The position numbers were made by a program, and so were the translations under genes. DNA of 64,000 bases from Chamaecyparis obtusa (lineage: Eukaryota; Streptophyta; Pinopsida; Cupressales; Cupressaceae): NCBI GenBank assembly GCA_027943335.1, contig BSBK01006354.1:177001-241000 (forward strand). The letters are read 5' to 3'. Every line of letters starts with the position of its first letter. Within the stretch, counting starts at the first letter, position 1. The notes under the pieces are model-generated. The model saw only the letters and a list, made by a program, of their open reading frames with translations, did no database searches and was not told the DNA's origin. Shown one piece after another: positions 1-10,740 of this stretch.

Positions 1-682
1 TGAATTGGAATGGTGGAATAAAAAATTTGTCGTTGAGGCTTACTATTTGGATTAGGTGTAGGTTGAGCTAGTAATTGAGTGGGCCTTAGTGCATTAGAAT
101 TTGTATTTGTAGAAGGATGGCTGGTTGATTAGGTTATGTTTCTAGCTGCAATTAACCAGTAGACTAGTTTGGCATTTATTTCTCTTCTCTCGATTGGGGT
201 GATTATTTCCAATTCTCCTATGGTGGTTGCCACTAAGGTGGAGGACTAGGATTTTGATAACTTGAACAAGAATTTTGTGGGTTGTTCCAAGGTTTTGGTG
301 CATAATTCCCAAATTTTGGAGGGTATGAGGGTTGTCATTGATTATTAGGTGTATAAGAAATTACATAAGGTCTATTAAAAGATGGAGAATCTGGGGGTAT
401 ACCTTATCTTAGAGCCCATGGCCATCTTTATGCAATGTAAAAGGTTTGGCCCTCATCATATTTAATTGATCTAATATATGGTTGCACTTTCTTACTGTCT
501 ATATTGGCTACTATTTTGCATTTGCAATCTCTATTCTTTTGTTTGCAATGGGGACACATCTCTACCAACATTGTTCTACCTCATCATGTTGTTGGTGATG
601 TCTTCCTTGAAGTCCTTTAACAAATGTGTTATCTTTGTCCTTGAAAATCTAGACGTTGTTTTATTTATGTTTGGTTTGTAAC
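1..682 (-). pseudogene. Athila-like Ty3/gypsy gag, C-terminal part (element D)
   Basis: Minus-strand reading gives a decayed gag tail. A segment near 650-560 (HLLKDFKEDI) resembles the stretch that follows the capsid region in plant gypsy gag, and a Pro/Asn/Gln-rich linker (for example YPPKFGNYAPKPWNNPQN, about 360-250) follows. Several stops are present. It is the downstream half of the gag whose upstream half lies at 29342-30198; the two halves are separated by the TG...CA unit 683-29336, and TAACC is present at both junctions (678-682 and 29337-29341). The element continues beyond the left edge. Family assignment is by recalled resemblance and is moderate. Confidence 0.55.
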
Positions 683-910
683 CTGTAATGCCTCGCCAGG
701 GAGCCCAAGAGAAATTAACCTAAATATGCAACTAAGTTTACAAATTTTTTTTTTCTTAAGAGTTTACACAACAATAATGTTTAACAATGCAGAAGAAATG
801 CAATATAATTACAACTCAAACATAGATTACAAATCTCAAGGGTTCCTTGATGTAGATTGCATAAATATTAATTAATCTACTTAATGTAACAACCATACAA
901 AGTCTCTAGG
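683..910. other. first segment of the 3.6-kb solo-LTR-like unit
   Basis: AT-rich, non-coding. It begins TGTAATGCC right after the TAACC duplication and ends at the CTAGG target duplication (906-910) of element G1. Confidence 0.6.
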
Positions 911-2416
911 TGTAAAGAATAAAAAATGATGATGATGAGATTTGATTTGTTGGTTATGCTATGATGTGCTCACCAACATGTAAATAATATCCTTTACATA
1001 TAGAAGAGTTGGGGAAGGTAAGATTCTCTTCTTAACCCTAAATTCCCAAAGGAAATATCCAAATTGATTAACCACAAGAAAATGATGAATGCATAAATGA
1101 ATCAATCGATTAGTAATAAGAAGAAAGAGGAAAACATTACATTCCATTTTGGAAGAGAGTAATAAAATCTTAATTGAAATGAATTGAAGACAAATACTAA
1201 CCTCAAAGTATAGCAGATCTGGAAATTGCTATTTTATGGTGTTTGTACTGAGTTTTTGGAAATTTTGCAACCTGCCCTAGCCTGGAAACACAGAGACGGA
1301 GAAAACCCATAAATTTTTTTCTTTTCCTGAACTAGGTCGACCTTGACCCAAATACAGGGGTGCAATCATGTCCCTTTATGTTGACCTTGACTTGCACTGC
1401 TCAGATGGAAATTCTGATCGTGGATCCTAAAAGTTTATCGAAAAGGGTATCCAAATCTATTCTATAATTCATTGTTCTGCACCTACACCTGCAAGAAAAA
1501 TGGTTTTGTTGTTTGGATGAGGGGTTTGCCTTGGTCAAACCCTAGTTTTTGGAATTAACCTTCAAATAAAATTGAAATTGTAGTAATAAACAAAGTAAAT
1601 AGAATAATTCACCTTGCTTATGTTGAAACCCTTGCGGAGGATTCAAATCCTTGAATCCACAAGTATGGATGCTCCAAATGGATGTAGAATTGTAGGATGT
1701 AGGATGCCTCAAATCAATTGCCTTTAGATCTTCAACACCAATCTTGAATGGATCTTGGAATAGGAAGAAGCTTGACTGGATATGGATGGAGAAATCTTCA
1801 ACAAGAGGGCTCCATAGAGCTTGAATTCTTCAATGGCTACCAATGGATCTCCTTGGTGAATTGAATCTTGAATGCTTGAATGCTTGAATGTTCACTTTGA
1901 TAAATTATGCATAGATGATCCTCCCTTTTCTTTCCTTCCCTTTTCCTCCTTTTCTCCTTCCTAAAATGAGAGGAGAAGGCTTCCTTATATACTAGTCTAG
2001 GTCACCAACTTCTAGAGAGGCCGACATATGAGAAATAAATTCCCATTAGGCTCATACCCTTAGAAGTGGACATATATTAAATGTCTTTTAAGAGTCACTA
2101 TTTCAAAGCCCGTAGTAGCCAATCCAGAAGCAGGAAAGAATTCTTTCCAAAGCCTGACATCCAAAAACCTTTGGAATTTGAAATTTAGACCCTAGGTCAG
2201 GGTTGAGGTCAACCTTGACCCTAAGGTCAAGAACCTCAAAATCCTAGAGCAAGATACCAAAAATAGGTAGGAAAGAAGTGGAAAACAAGGCAGGATAGAG
2301 GAAAAACTAGATCCAAGTCAAAAGAACCATTCAAGGCATTTGACATGACCCCAAACCACTTACTCGGAGAGCTAAACTAGTACTAAATGGAAGTGCTTCC
2401 ATTTTCTGATAATACA
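911..2416 (-). repeat. G1 3' LTR
   Basis: 1506 bp. It aligns end to end with 15933-17454: shared blocks include the region after 960 (matching 15990 onward), the primer-distal block near 1620-1760 and the end at 2400-2416. In the sense direction it starts TGTATTATC and ends TTTACA. The two LTRs differ clearly, so the insertion is older than A1. Confidence 0.85.
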
Positions 2417-2431
2417 TTTATCCCCCACTTT
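2417..2431 (-). other. G1 polypurine tract
   Basis: In the sense direction AAAGTGGGGGATAAA directly precedes the TG of the 3' LTR, which is where plus-strand DNA priming happens in LTR retrotransposons. The same position in the second family member (48807-48822) also holds a purine tract. Confidence 0.7.
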
Positions 2432-3163
2432 AGCAAGAGTATGGACTCAATGCAAACTCTTGGTAAAGGAGATCACAAAGAAAAATAAAATCTTATTGAA
2501 ATCAAAGGGACAAAATAATCCTCAAGCCCCCAGGGACTCAAGTCTTTGTCAACCCCAAGATTATAATAAGAGAGAGATCACTAGAAAAAAGAGAGAAGAG
2601 GGTGTGATTACCTTGCCCAATGATAACCTATGTCCCATTGTGAATCACACAAGGAAACAATGCAACTAGAAAGATGGAATTGAACTGCCTAGTGAATGTG
2701 GCTACTCACTAGTCAACCCATCAACGATTCACCCTCAAGAATATTCTATTCCAAAAGAGCAAAGCCAAAACAAGAGAGACCCAGTCTTAAGGACACCTTC
2801 TAACCTTAAGGGATCAAAACTTTGTAAATTGAAACTGGAGGGATCAAGAGATCCTACAAGGTAAAAATCCATGCTTTAAGGATTAGTCTCTAATCCATAA
2901 AGGGAGATAAAAAAAGGTTTTAAGTCTGAAAATATTTTGGAAGTGCGTGAGTGCAAAAAGTGAGTAGAGCGTATGCCCCCACGTTAAAGTCATTGCTAAC
3001 ACTTTAACAGGAGCAATGACTTGAATGAAAACATAAACAACTCCATTGATTACATTTCCACTACGAGATGCCCCCAAGTGCAGACAAATCAAGGGAAATA
3101 CCACATAAACATATAGAGAACACATAAGGGATCCACCTACCATGCAGTCAATATGATCATAAG

Positions 3164-3258
<95 letters not shown>

Positions 3259-3548
3259 CCCAAAAGAATCAGTGCTACCAAGTCGCAAATCCAAGCGGAC
3301 TACACAAGTAAAACATTTACGAATAATAGCATATGTACAACATAACGTGAAAATAACATATAGAAGAATAGAGATACATATAGAGGAATAGTACAACAGG
3401 TTTGATTCCTTTATCACCTTGTACCAACAAAGTAACAAGGGTTGTATAAAAGAATCTAACAAACATTTAACAAACACATTACAGGAGAAACACAATACAA
3501 CAGGCAAACACACAAAAAGCTACCATGGAGGACAAGCCAATCAACACA
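2432..3548 (-). other. G1 3' non-coding region
   Basis: It lies between the end of the G1 reading frame (3549) and the polypurine tract. No domain is visible. It is conserved with 48823-49440 in the second G1-family copy (shared blocks such as ATGCCCCCAAGTG near 3069 and 49300), so it is a real part of the family. It contains an AT microsatellite. Confidence 0.6.
3169..3254. repeat. (AT)43 microsatellite
   Basis: About 86 bp of uninterrupted AT dinucleotides inside the G1 3' non-coding region. The corresponding place in the related copy (near 49400) has no such run, so it expanded within this copy. Confidence 0.95.
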
Positions 3549-4445
3549 TCACCTACTCTCTCCATCTTCATCTATATCATTTAGGGAAGGTGGGAAACTC
3601 ACAAGAGGGACTATATCCAACATAGTAGGAATAATAGCCAGTTCCAAACAAGGATCCTCTTGAGAATCATGATGTTTGATACTAGGTGTAATTATTAATT
3701 GTGTTAAAAGCATATTAGGTAAATTAGTATCAATGTCAATAGTATCATATTCATCATTAGCATCATTAGGATCATCAAGAGTATCTTCTTCATCAAGATT
3801 AATCGAAATAGAATCTAAGATATGAATAGAATCATCATAATCATTCATCTTAACATCATTATTAACATTAAATTCTTCCAACACATCATGCATAGGCTGG
3901 TCAAAAGAAGGTAAAGAACTTTGAAGAAAAAAGGCACAAGCCTTAGCTTGAGCCTAACGCTTCTTACGACGTTCATTGGCAGATCGATTACATTTTGTCT
4001 TGTTTGAAATATGTTGAGAACTAGGAGGAACAACAACCGGTTCCTTCACAGGTTCTATAGGAGGATTAGTAGGATTTTTAGTAGGTTGAAAAGCAACACT
4101 AGGATCTTGATTAATAGAACTAGAAGCAATGGATAAAGGAGGTATGGAAGGCGTAGGAAAAATACCATGGTTAAGCTCCATTTGAGGCATGCTTAACTCA
4201 ACAATCTTGCGATGCTTATAGGATTGATATGAGAGAAAAAGGTTATTAGGTCGAGAAGAACATGAATTAGGTAATGAAGGCTAAAATAAGTCAAGGGTAG
4301 CACAATCCCTAGGCCTAGAAGGTTGTGATAAACTATGATTAATTGTCTTCACTTATTCATCATGAATGAATTTAATACACTTATGGATAGGAGAAGAAAC
4401 GACATGCATGGCATTCAACCAAGGCAAACCCAACTTAACTTGAAA
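3549..4445 (-). pseudogene. G1 protease-downstream linker, acidic C-terminus
   Basis: It continues in the same minus-strand frame as the protease. A segment near 4420-4330 resembles the stretch after the retropepsin of plant gypsy elements (HVVSSPIHKCIKFIHDE). A Pro/Ser-rich part (3954-4190, ending in a basic KTKCNRSANERRKKR patch) and a very acidic part (about 3850-3700, rich in Asp) follow, ending in a stop at 3549. Elements with a full pol continue here into reverse transcriptase; G1 does not. In-frame stops separate the pieces. Confidence 0.6.
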
Positions 4446-4748
4446 TTAATCAGAAGTAGGGACAATAACAAAGGTAGTATCCACAATTTTACCACAAAGT
4501 TCAATAGGCAAGTTTATAGAACCAAATGATGGATAGAGAAAACCATTACAAGTTTGGATCCACACATTAGATGTATCATAATAATCACGTTGTAAGTTCT
4601 TCATAAAAAGGTTTTCTTTAGCAATGACATTGACTAAGGATGTAGGATCAACAAGACAACCACGCATAGGTATCTTAGAAATCCTAGCATAAATGTAGAG
4701 GGGACCATCAGAAGCTTTAATAGTCTTGGAATCATCAAAGGTGATCAA
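4446..4748 (-). pseudogene. G1 retropepsin-like aspartic protease
   Basis: About 100 residues of a gypsy-type protease: the active-site loop reads GCLVDPTSLVNVIAKE and the flap/C-terminal part NLPIELCGKIVDTTFVIV. The family expects Asp-x-Gly-Ser/Ala after the hydrophobic strand; here Asp is followed by Pro-Thr-Ser, so the conserved Gly is lost and catalysis is doubtful. It would process the Gag polyprotein. The frame is continuous with the gag-derived region 4749-4925. Confidence 0.65.
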
Positions 4749-4925
4749 GAGTTCCCTAGGTCTTTTATTCTTATGTTGTTTTCAAGGTTTAGGTTGAGGT
4801 TCGGTTTAGGCTTAGGTTGAGGTGGAACTTGAAGTTGAGGTTGAGATTGAGGCTAGGGTGGAGATACAGGTTGAGACAAAACAACATGCTCCACATGGTT
4901 AACAATATGATTGAGATCATCCATC
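4749..4925 (-). pseudogene. G1 gag-protease spacer, Gln/Pro-rich
   Basis: It starts MDDLNHIVNHVEHVV right after the CCATC target duplication (4921-4925) and continues into alternating Gln-Pro and Lys-Pro repeats, encoded by degenerate GGTTGAGG units on the plus strand (4790-4860). The reading frame matches the gag piece 6712-6896 across the Cp2 insertion. One in-frame TAG is present. Confidence 0.55.
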
Positions 4926-5337
4926 TATTAGGATTAACAAGGTAGAAATAACAATTACATGCAAATATAACCAATATCAAAAAATAATAAACCACACAGA
5001 AGAGAACACAAGACACAAAGATTTAACGTGGTTCACCCAATCCCTGAGCTACGTCCACCAACAACGAGTCCAATATTTTATTATCTAGTGATTACAACCT
5101 AATTACAATCTGTAATCCCTTACAGCTCAATTTCACCGTAAGTACTAAAATCATACATTATGAAATCCCTAACCCTAAGCCATATTATACAATATTTTTA
5201 CCACTTTAGGGTTAGAATGAGTTACAATATGTCAGCCCAAAATAACTGAAAATATGTCGGCCTCAAAAAAAATTCACCAACAAGGTCGGGAGGAAAAAGT
5301 GTACAGTACTTTCTTGATCAGTCACCACAAGACAACA
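4926..5337 (-). repeat. Cp2 3' LTR
   Basis: 412 bp. In the sense direction it begins TGTTGTCTTGTGGTGACTGA and matches the solo LTR at 27637-28092 (shared CACCACAAG start, GTACACTTTT block and CGTGGTTCACCCAATCCCTG block, in opposite orientation). Confidence 0.85.
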
Positions 5338-5350
5338 ATCTCCCACTTGG
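5338..5350 (-). other. Cp2 polypurine tract
   Basis: In the sense direction CCAAGTGGGAGAT directly precedes the 3' LTR, a typical copia polypurine tract. Confidence 0.8.
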
Positions 5351-5476
5351 TGACTGATCAGTATCCACACTAAAAAAAAACCTCCCACTTGGAGATTGAT
5401 CTTGTAGTAATACCACTACCATATGAGGCTCCCACTGGATCGAACCACCTTGGAATCATTTGTTTCTTTACTCTGT

Positions 5477-6645
5477 TCAGTCTAGAAGACCAATTGAAGT
5501 TGAATACAAGTTCAACTTCTCCCTTGTTACTACCTTTGTAAATATATCTGTTGGATTATCATCTATATGAATCTTTTTCAGCTTTAACTTCCCATCATCC
5601 AAAACTGACCAAATGAAATGGTACCGCAACTGTATGTGTTTTGTCTTTGAGTGCAAAGCAAAATTCTTCACAAGATGAATGGCACTTTGGCTATCTATAT
5701 GTAGAAAATTATCCTTTTGTGGATGTCCCAATTCTTCCATGAAGAATTGAAGCCATATCATCTCCTTGGCTGCCTCTGCAGCAGCAACATACTCTGCCTC
5801 TATAGTGGATAAAGCAACCACCTTTTTTAGTCAAGAAATCCAACTCGCTGTTGTCCCACCAATAGTAAATACATAACCTATAGTACTTCTTCTGCTATCT
5901 ATATCTCCTACCAAATCTGAGTCAACATAGCCTTGTACAATAGTAGTAGAACCCCCAAAGTGTAAACACTTACTGGATGCACCTCTCAAATATCTGAGAA
6001 TCCATTTGACTGCATTCCAATGCTCAATACCAGGGTTACTCATATATCAACTAATGACTCCCATTGCGTGTGCAATATCTAGCCTAGTACATACCATAGC
6101 GTACATTAAGCTCCCTACAGCTAAAGCATAAGGTACCTTAGACATTTTAGTCTCTTCTTCTGGTGTCTTGGGACACATATCCTTAGTTAATTTCAAATGA
6201 CCAGGCAAAGGTGTGCTGATAGCTTTGGCATTCTCCATAGAGAAATGTTGCAATACCTTCTCAATATAATCAGCCTAAGATAAAGACAATTTCCTATTTT
6301 TCCTATCTCTACAAATTTTCATACCAAGGATTTGTTTTGCTGCCCCCAAATCCTTCATAGCAAATGAATGTGCTAACTATTGTTTCAACCCCTTAATGTG
6401 ATCCATGTTAGACCCAGCTACAAGCATATCATCAACATATAAACATAAAATAATGTAGTTGTCATCATCCAACCTCTTAAAATAAACACAATGGTCAGAA
6501 TGACACTGACTATATCCATGCTCATTCATAAAAGTGTCAAATTTAATATACCATTGCCGAGGTGCTTGCTTCAAGCCATATAAACTTTTCTACAATTTGC
6601 ACACTAAACTCTCCTTACCCTTGACCTCAAATCCTTGTGGCTATA
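5477..6645 (-). pseudogene. Cp2 copia reverse transcriptase (C-terminal half) and RNase H
   Basis: One frame from about 6645 to 5477. RT motifs are KSLYGLKQAPRQWYIKFD and CLYVDDMLVAGSN (catalytic YVDD intact). The thumb region follows (NAKAISTPLPGHLKLTK, GSLMYAMVCTRLDIAHAMG), then RNase H (QGYVDSDLVGDIDSRRSTIG, ALSTIEAEYVAAAEAAKEM, HSKTKHIQLRYHFI). Five internal stops at about 6587, 6376, 6277, 6044 and 5828 are all TAG or TGA with no frameshift; at each the family has Gln or Arg. The N-terminal RT half is absent because of the internal deletion. Confidence 0.85.
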
Positions 6646-6651
6646 CCGGTG

Positions 6652-6706
6652 AGGTCAGGGGGAAAAAGTGTATAGTGCTTTCCTGATCAGTCACCACAAG
6701 CTAACA
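6652..6706 (-). repeat. Cp2 5' LTR remnant
   Basis: It matches the last about 55 bp of the 3' LTR copy (5283-5337), including the TGATCAGTCACCACAAG block, and ends TAACA before the CCATC duplication. The rest of the LTR is lost at the deletion junction near 6645-6652. Confidence 0.8.
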
Positions 6707-6711
6707 CCATC

Positions 6712-6896
6712 TTTGAATCACAAACAATATCCACAAAAGATGGCTGAACAATGGTATTAGTATAATGTGTAGGAAAAGGATTCATATAGATTTGGAGGTT
6801 TTGATTAGGAGGAGAGACATATTTGTTCCCACTACCATCAAAATCATCAACAGATAAAGCATTAGAATCAATTAAGTCTTGAACCTTATGTTTTAG
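6712..6896 (-). pseudogene. G1 gag, segment after the zinc-finger-like motif
   Basis: The minus strand reads HKVQDLIDSNALSVDDFDG and PNQNLQIYMNPFP, the usual continuation after the CxxH...GHxxxxC motif in plant gypsy gag. That motif lies across the Cp1 insertion at about 14065-14025. The frame is compatible once one target duplication is counted. It is bounded by Cp1 at 6897 and by the Cp2 duplication at 6711. Confidence 0.7.
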
Positions 6897-8205
6897 TGTT
6901 AGGAATAGTCCCAAGAGATAAATGAGAGGGGGGGGGGGGGATGAATCAGTTATCTACAAGATTCAATTATTTATCCAATTAAGTACAAAAGAACATTAAG
7001 CACATACACAATAAGATAACACTTAACACAACACCACAATTTTGGTTATGGGGAAACCCCAATAGGTAAAAAACCCGGTGGGAATTAGCACCCACTATAA
7101 ATTACATTAGAGTATAATGATCCCTGTTAGAAGATCTTACAACCCTGTTAGGAGTTGATCTTTACAATGCATGAAGTATATTGACCTTGTCAAGGGTTGG
7201 ACCTTGTTAGGAGTCTTTTACAATTAACCTTTTTAAAGGTGAGGACACACTGTCCGGGAGCACATTGCTCAAATGGTGAAGGCTGCAACCTTCTGCATAA
7301 CAGATACACACTATATTTGGATCTTGGTGAATTGGAAAGTAGACCTACTATCTTGATCAGTTCCAATGAATAGCATATACTCTCTTCTTCTTCACATAGA
7401 TCTTCAACTGATGATTGACTATCTCAGTACATTCGCATCTTCTGCTCTGCTCTTACAATAACAATCACACTTAGCAATCATAACTGACTGGCTATAAGTA
7501 TCTTTCTCCAAATGATATAATCAAGTCGATCTGTTAGAACTTCCTTGAAATCATATTAGAGAAATAATATAACTCTTCAATAACATCTCCAACAGCTAAA
7601 CCAATCATGCAACACAAATAGGACCACACAACTCAATATGAGTAGACACGTCGCTTCACACGGTCAACTCCACCAAATTAATTGAAACTTTCTTTTTGTG
7701 CTGAAATATGTTATGCACTCTTAATCAAACATTCTTAACTTATCACCAAATACAAAACCAAACACATATATCAAAATGATAGGCGCAACTACTAAAACAA
7801 TATAAACACTGTCGGCTCCATCAAATAATCTCAAGAAACTGTAACTGACAAATAGAAACATCATAACTCCACTTGTACTACAAAAATAACTCTACATCCA
7901 TGAACATAGAAACATAAACATGTCTTCAACATAAATATAAATGCACAAGGCTCCAACATAGCCATACTAAAAATCACATACAAAACTCTATCTGTAACAC
8001 TGTCAAGAACACTATTGATATAAACAAATACATAATTGTCTGCACTCAAAATTAACATTTGTATCTATGATATAATGCTAATAACATATCTAAGATATAT
8101 ATGCTTAAGGCTCTCTACATAAGATTTCAACGCATGTTGCTTACCATATGTGTTCATCAATGACAAACATACAGTCAACACTGGCTTGCTAGCAAATCTC
8201 CAACA
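6897..8205 (-). repeat. Cp1 3' LTR
   Basis: 1309 bp. On the plus strand it starts TGTTAGGAATAGTCCC and ends CTCCAACA. It contains a run of about 13 G near 6928-6940. It aligns along its whole length with 12705-14015. Confidence 0.92.
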
Positions 8206-8219
8206 ATCTCCCCCTTTGG
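8206..8219 (-). other. Cp1 polypurine tract
   Basis: In the sense direction CCAAAGGGGGAGAT directly precedes the 3' LTR. A near copy of this block lies 215 bp upstream in the sense direction at 8421-8436. Confidence 0.85.
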
Positions 8220-8541
8220 CATTGATGGAAACATATGGAATGAAAAACACCACCAATCCAAACATTTAATTATTTTATAACATTCTCCATTTCCTCAACA
8301 AAATTCCCCCAAGGATGAAACCTCCATCTAGTGTTGAATGCTCTGAATATCAACTATTTTATCTTCTTATTGTATACTCCCGCTTACTTCATACTCCTCA
8401 ACTATTTTATTTTTCATATAATCACCCCCCCTTTGACATCAATGGAAAAGGGTGCCAAAACAAATAAGCACCAGTACTACTCCTAAAGTAGATTAGTCAA
8501 CCATTCATCGGTCACTGAGGACTGATGTACTATTGCAAACT

Positions 8542-10740
8542 CTAATCAGATCCAAGGAAGGGAATTACTCCCAGCTTCTCCCTGAGATACTCAAATGTAT
8601 CCTTTGGTAAAGGCTTTGTGAAAATGTCTGCTAACTATTCTTTTGTGCTCACATAATTCAATTTTACTTCTTTGTCTGCAACTTTCTCTATTAGGTAGTG
8701 ACATTTTATTTCAATGTATTTTATCTTTGTATGCATCACATGGTTCTTTGATATATTGATAGTGCTAGTGTTGTCACAATGAATAACAATACGGTAATCA
8801 ATCTGAATTCCAAAATCCTTTATCATTTGATTGATCCACACAATTGTAGAACAATTTAATGCTACTGCTACATACTCTGCTTCTACTATGGACTGAGAAA
8901 TACAATTCTGCTTCTTGCTTGTCCAAGTAACAAGTCTATCTCCAAGAAATACTACTCCTCCTGAGGTACTCTTTCTATCATCCACGCAACCTACCCAATC
9001 TGCATCTGTATACACATGAAGTTCTACATTCTCTAAATTAGGATACCATAAACCATAGTCTATAGTTCCTTTTAGATATCTAAATATCCTCTTTACTGGC
9101 ATAAGATGACTTTGTTTAGGTTCTGCTGCAAATCTTCCGACAATACCAACTACATTGGAAATATCAGGTCTAGATTGAGTAAGATATATTAGTTTACCAA
9201 TCATAGACTTATATAGGGTCTTGTCTACTACTGTTGAATCATCTTCTTTTGAAATCTTGCTTCTTGTTATCATAGGGGTACTTATTGGCTTGCAATCATC
9301 CATCTTGAACTTCTTTAATATTTCTTTCACATACTTAGACTGATTAATGAAAATACCTTTGTCTGTCTACTACACATTCAGTCCCAAAAATTACTTGATA
9401 GGTCCAATCATGCTCATTTCAAATTCACTCTGCATCTCTTTAGAAAATTCTACACTAAGCTTGTCATTACCACCAAAAATAATGTCATCAACAAAAATAA
9501 CAACTAGTAATAATCCATCAGGTGTCTCTCTTATGAATAAGTTACAATATGTTGCTCCTTTCTTGAATCCAATCTTTGTCAAGTAACCATCTAGTCTTTC
9601 ATACCATGCTCTAGGGGCTTTCTTAAGTCCATAGAGGGATTTCTTCAGTCTACATACCATATCAGGTTTGTCTGATAAAGTAAATCCTTTAGGCTACTCT
9701 ATGTAGACTTCTTCCTTCAACTCTCCATTCAGGAATGTTGATTTGACATCCATCTGATATACTTTAAAGTCTTTGAATGTTGCATAGACTAGAAATAACT
9801 TTATGACTTCCAATCTTCTTACAGGGGCAAATGTATCAGAATAATCAATTCCTTCTCTCTATGCATATCCTTTACATACTAGTCTTGCTTTGTTCCTTAC
9901 TATTGTACCATATTCATTCATCTTATTATTGAATATCCACTTGGTTCCAATCACATTCTTGTCACTAGGTCTAGGGACCAATTCTGATGTATCATTCTTA
10001 ACTATATGATCTAGCTCTTCTTACATTGCTTCATGCCAATCTGAATCATTATATGCATCTTCAACACTTAAGGGTTCAATTTGTGAAAGTAAACATACCA
10101 CTTCATCAATAATTGAATTGTTTGCCTTTGATCTTGTCATGACTTTGTTGTTATAATCTCCAATGATATCTTCTTTTGAATGGTATCTAGATGTGAATTT
10201 TGGAACATTAGGTGTGACTCTCTCATTTGTCTTTTGTGATTCTTCTTCACTTGTTTCAGGATCATTGAATAATACATCAATGCTGTCAAACATTTCTTCA
10301 ACAACTGTTTCTCTACTGATAGGACTAGGTTCTTCTTCAATCATAGGTGCATAATCATGATATCTCTCTTGAATCATAAACTTTTCATCAATCTTTACAT
10401 GAGCACTTTCAATGATCTTCTTCAATCTTAAGTTAAAACATCTATAAGCTTTGCTTTTAGTAGAGTAACTAAGAAAAATACCTTCATCACTTCTTGCATC
10501 AAACTTGCCAATAGCTTCATCTCTCTTGATGTAGCACTTGCTTCCAAAGATTCTGAAGTATTTTATTGTAGGTTCATTCCCAAACCATATCTCATAAGGT
10601 GTCTTATCTGCACCTGGCCTTAATTGAATTCTATTGATAGTATAGACTGCAGTATTAACCACATCTCTCCAATAGGTGTGTGCAAATTTTCCTTCAATCA
10701 TGATGGTGTGTGTTGTGTCAAGTATGATCCTATTTCTTCT
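8542..10740 (-). pseudogene. Cp1 integrase C-part, reverse transcriptase and RNase H
   Basis: Second frame of the Cp1 polyprotein. It begins with ERRNRIILDTTHT, which includes the integrase catalytic Glu, then the copia integrase tail (RPGADKTPYEIWFGNEPTIK, IFGSKCYIKRDEAIGKFDAR). RT has [38 protein letters not shown] and VVIFVDDIIFGGNDK (catalytic FVDD intact). RNase H has LHVYTDADWVGCVDDRKSTS, VEAEYVAVALN and MHTKIKYIEIKCHYL. It ends at a TAG at 8544-8542 after LADIFTKPLP. Internal stops (TAG or TAA) occur near 10020, 9860, 9695, 9390 and 8635, mostly where the family has Gln. Confidence 0.9.

Larger units (their letters stand above)
4926..6706 (-). mobile_element. Cp2: internally deleted Ty1/copia element
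   Basis: Target duplication CCATC is perfect (4921-4925 and 6707-6711). The sense strand is minus. The 3' LTR is 4926-5337; only the first about 55 bp of the 5' LTR remain (6652-6706). The internal region keeps only the second half of reverse transcriptase and RNase H; gag, protease, integrase, primer site and most of the 5' LTR are gone. The outer end reads TA instead of TG at 4926. It is inserted in the gag-protease spacer of G1. Confidence 0.85.

Noticed and set aside
2883..3281. Open frames with Tyr-Ile repeats on the minus strand
   Set aside because: They are open only because the (AT)43 microsatellite has no stop in two frames; no start context or family support.
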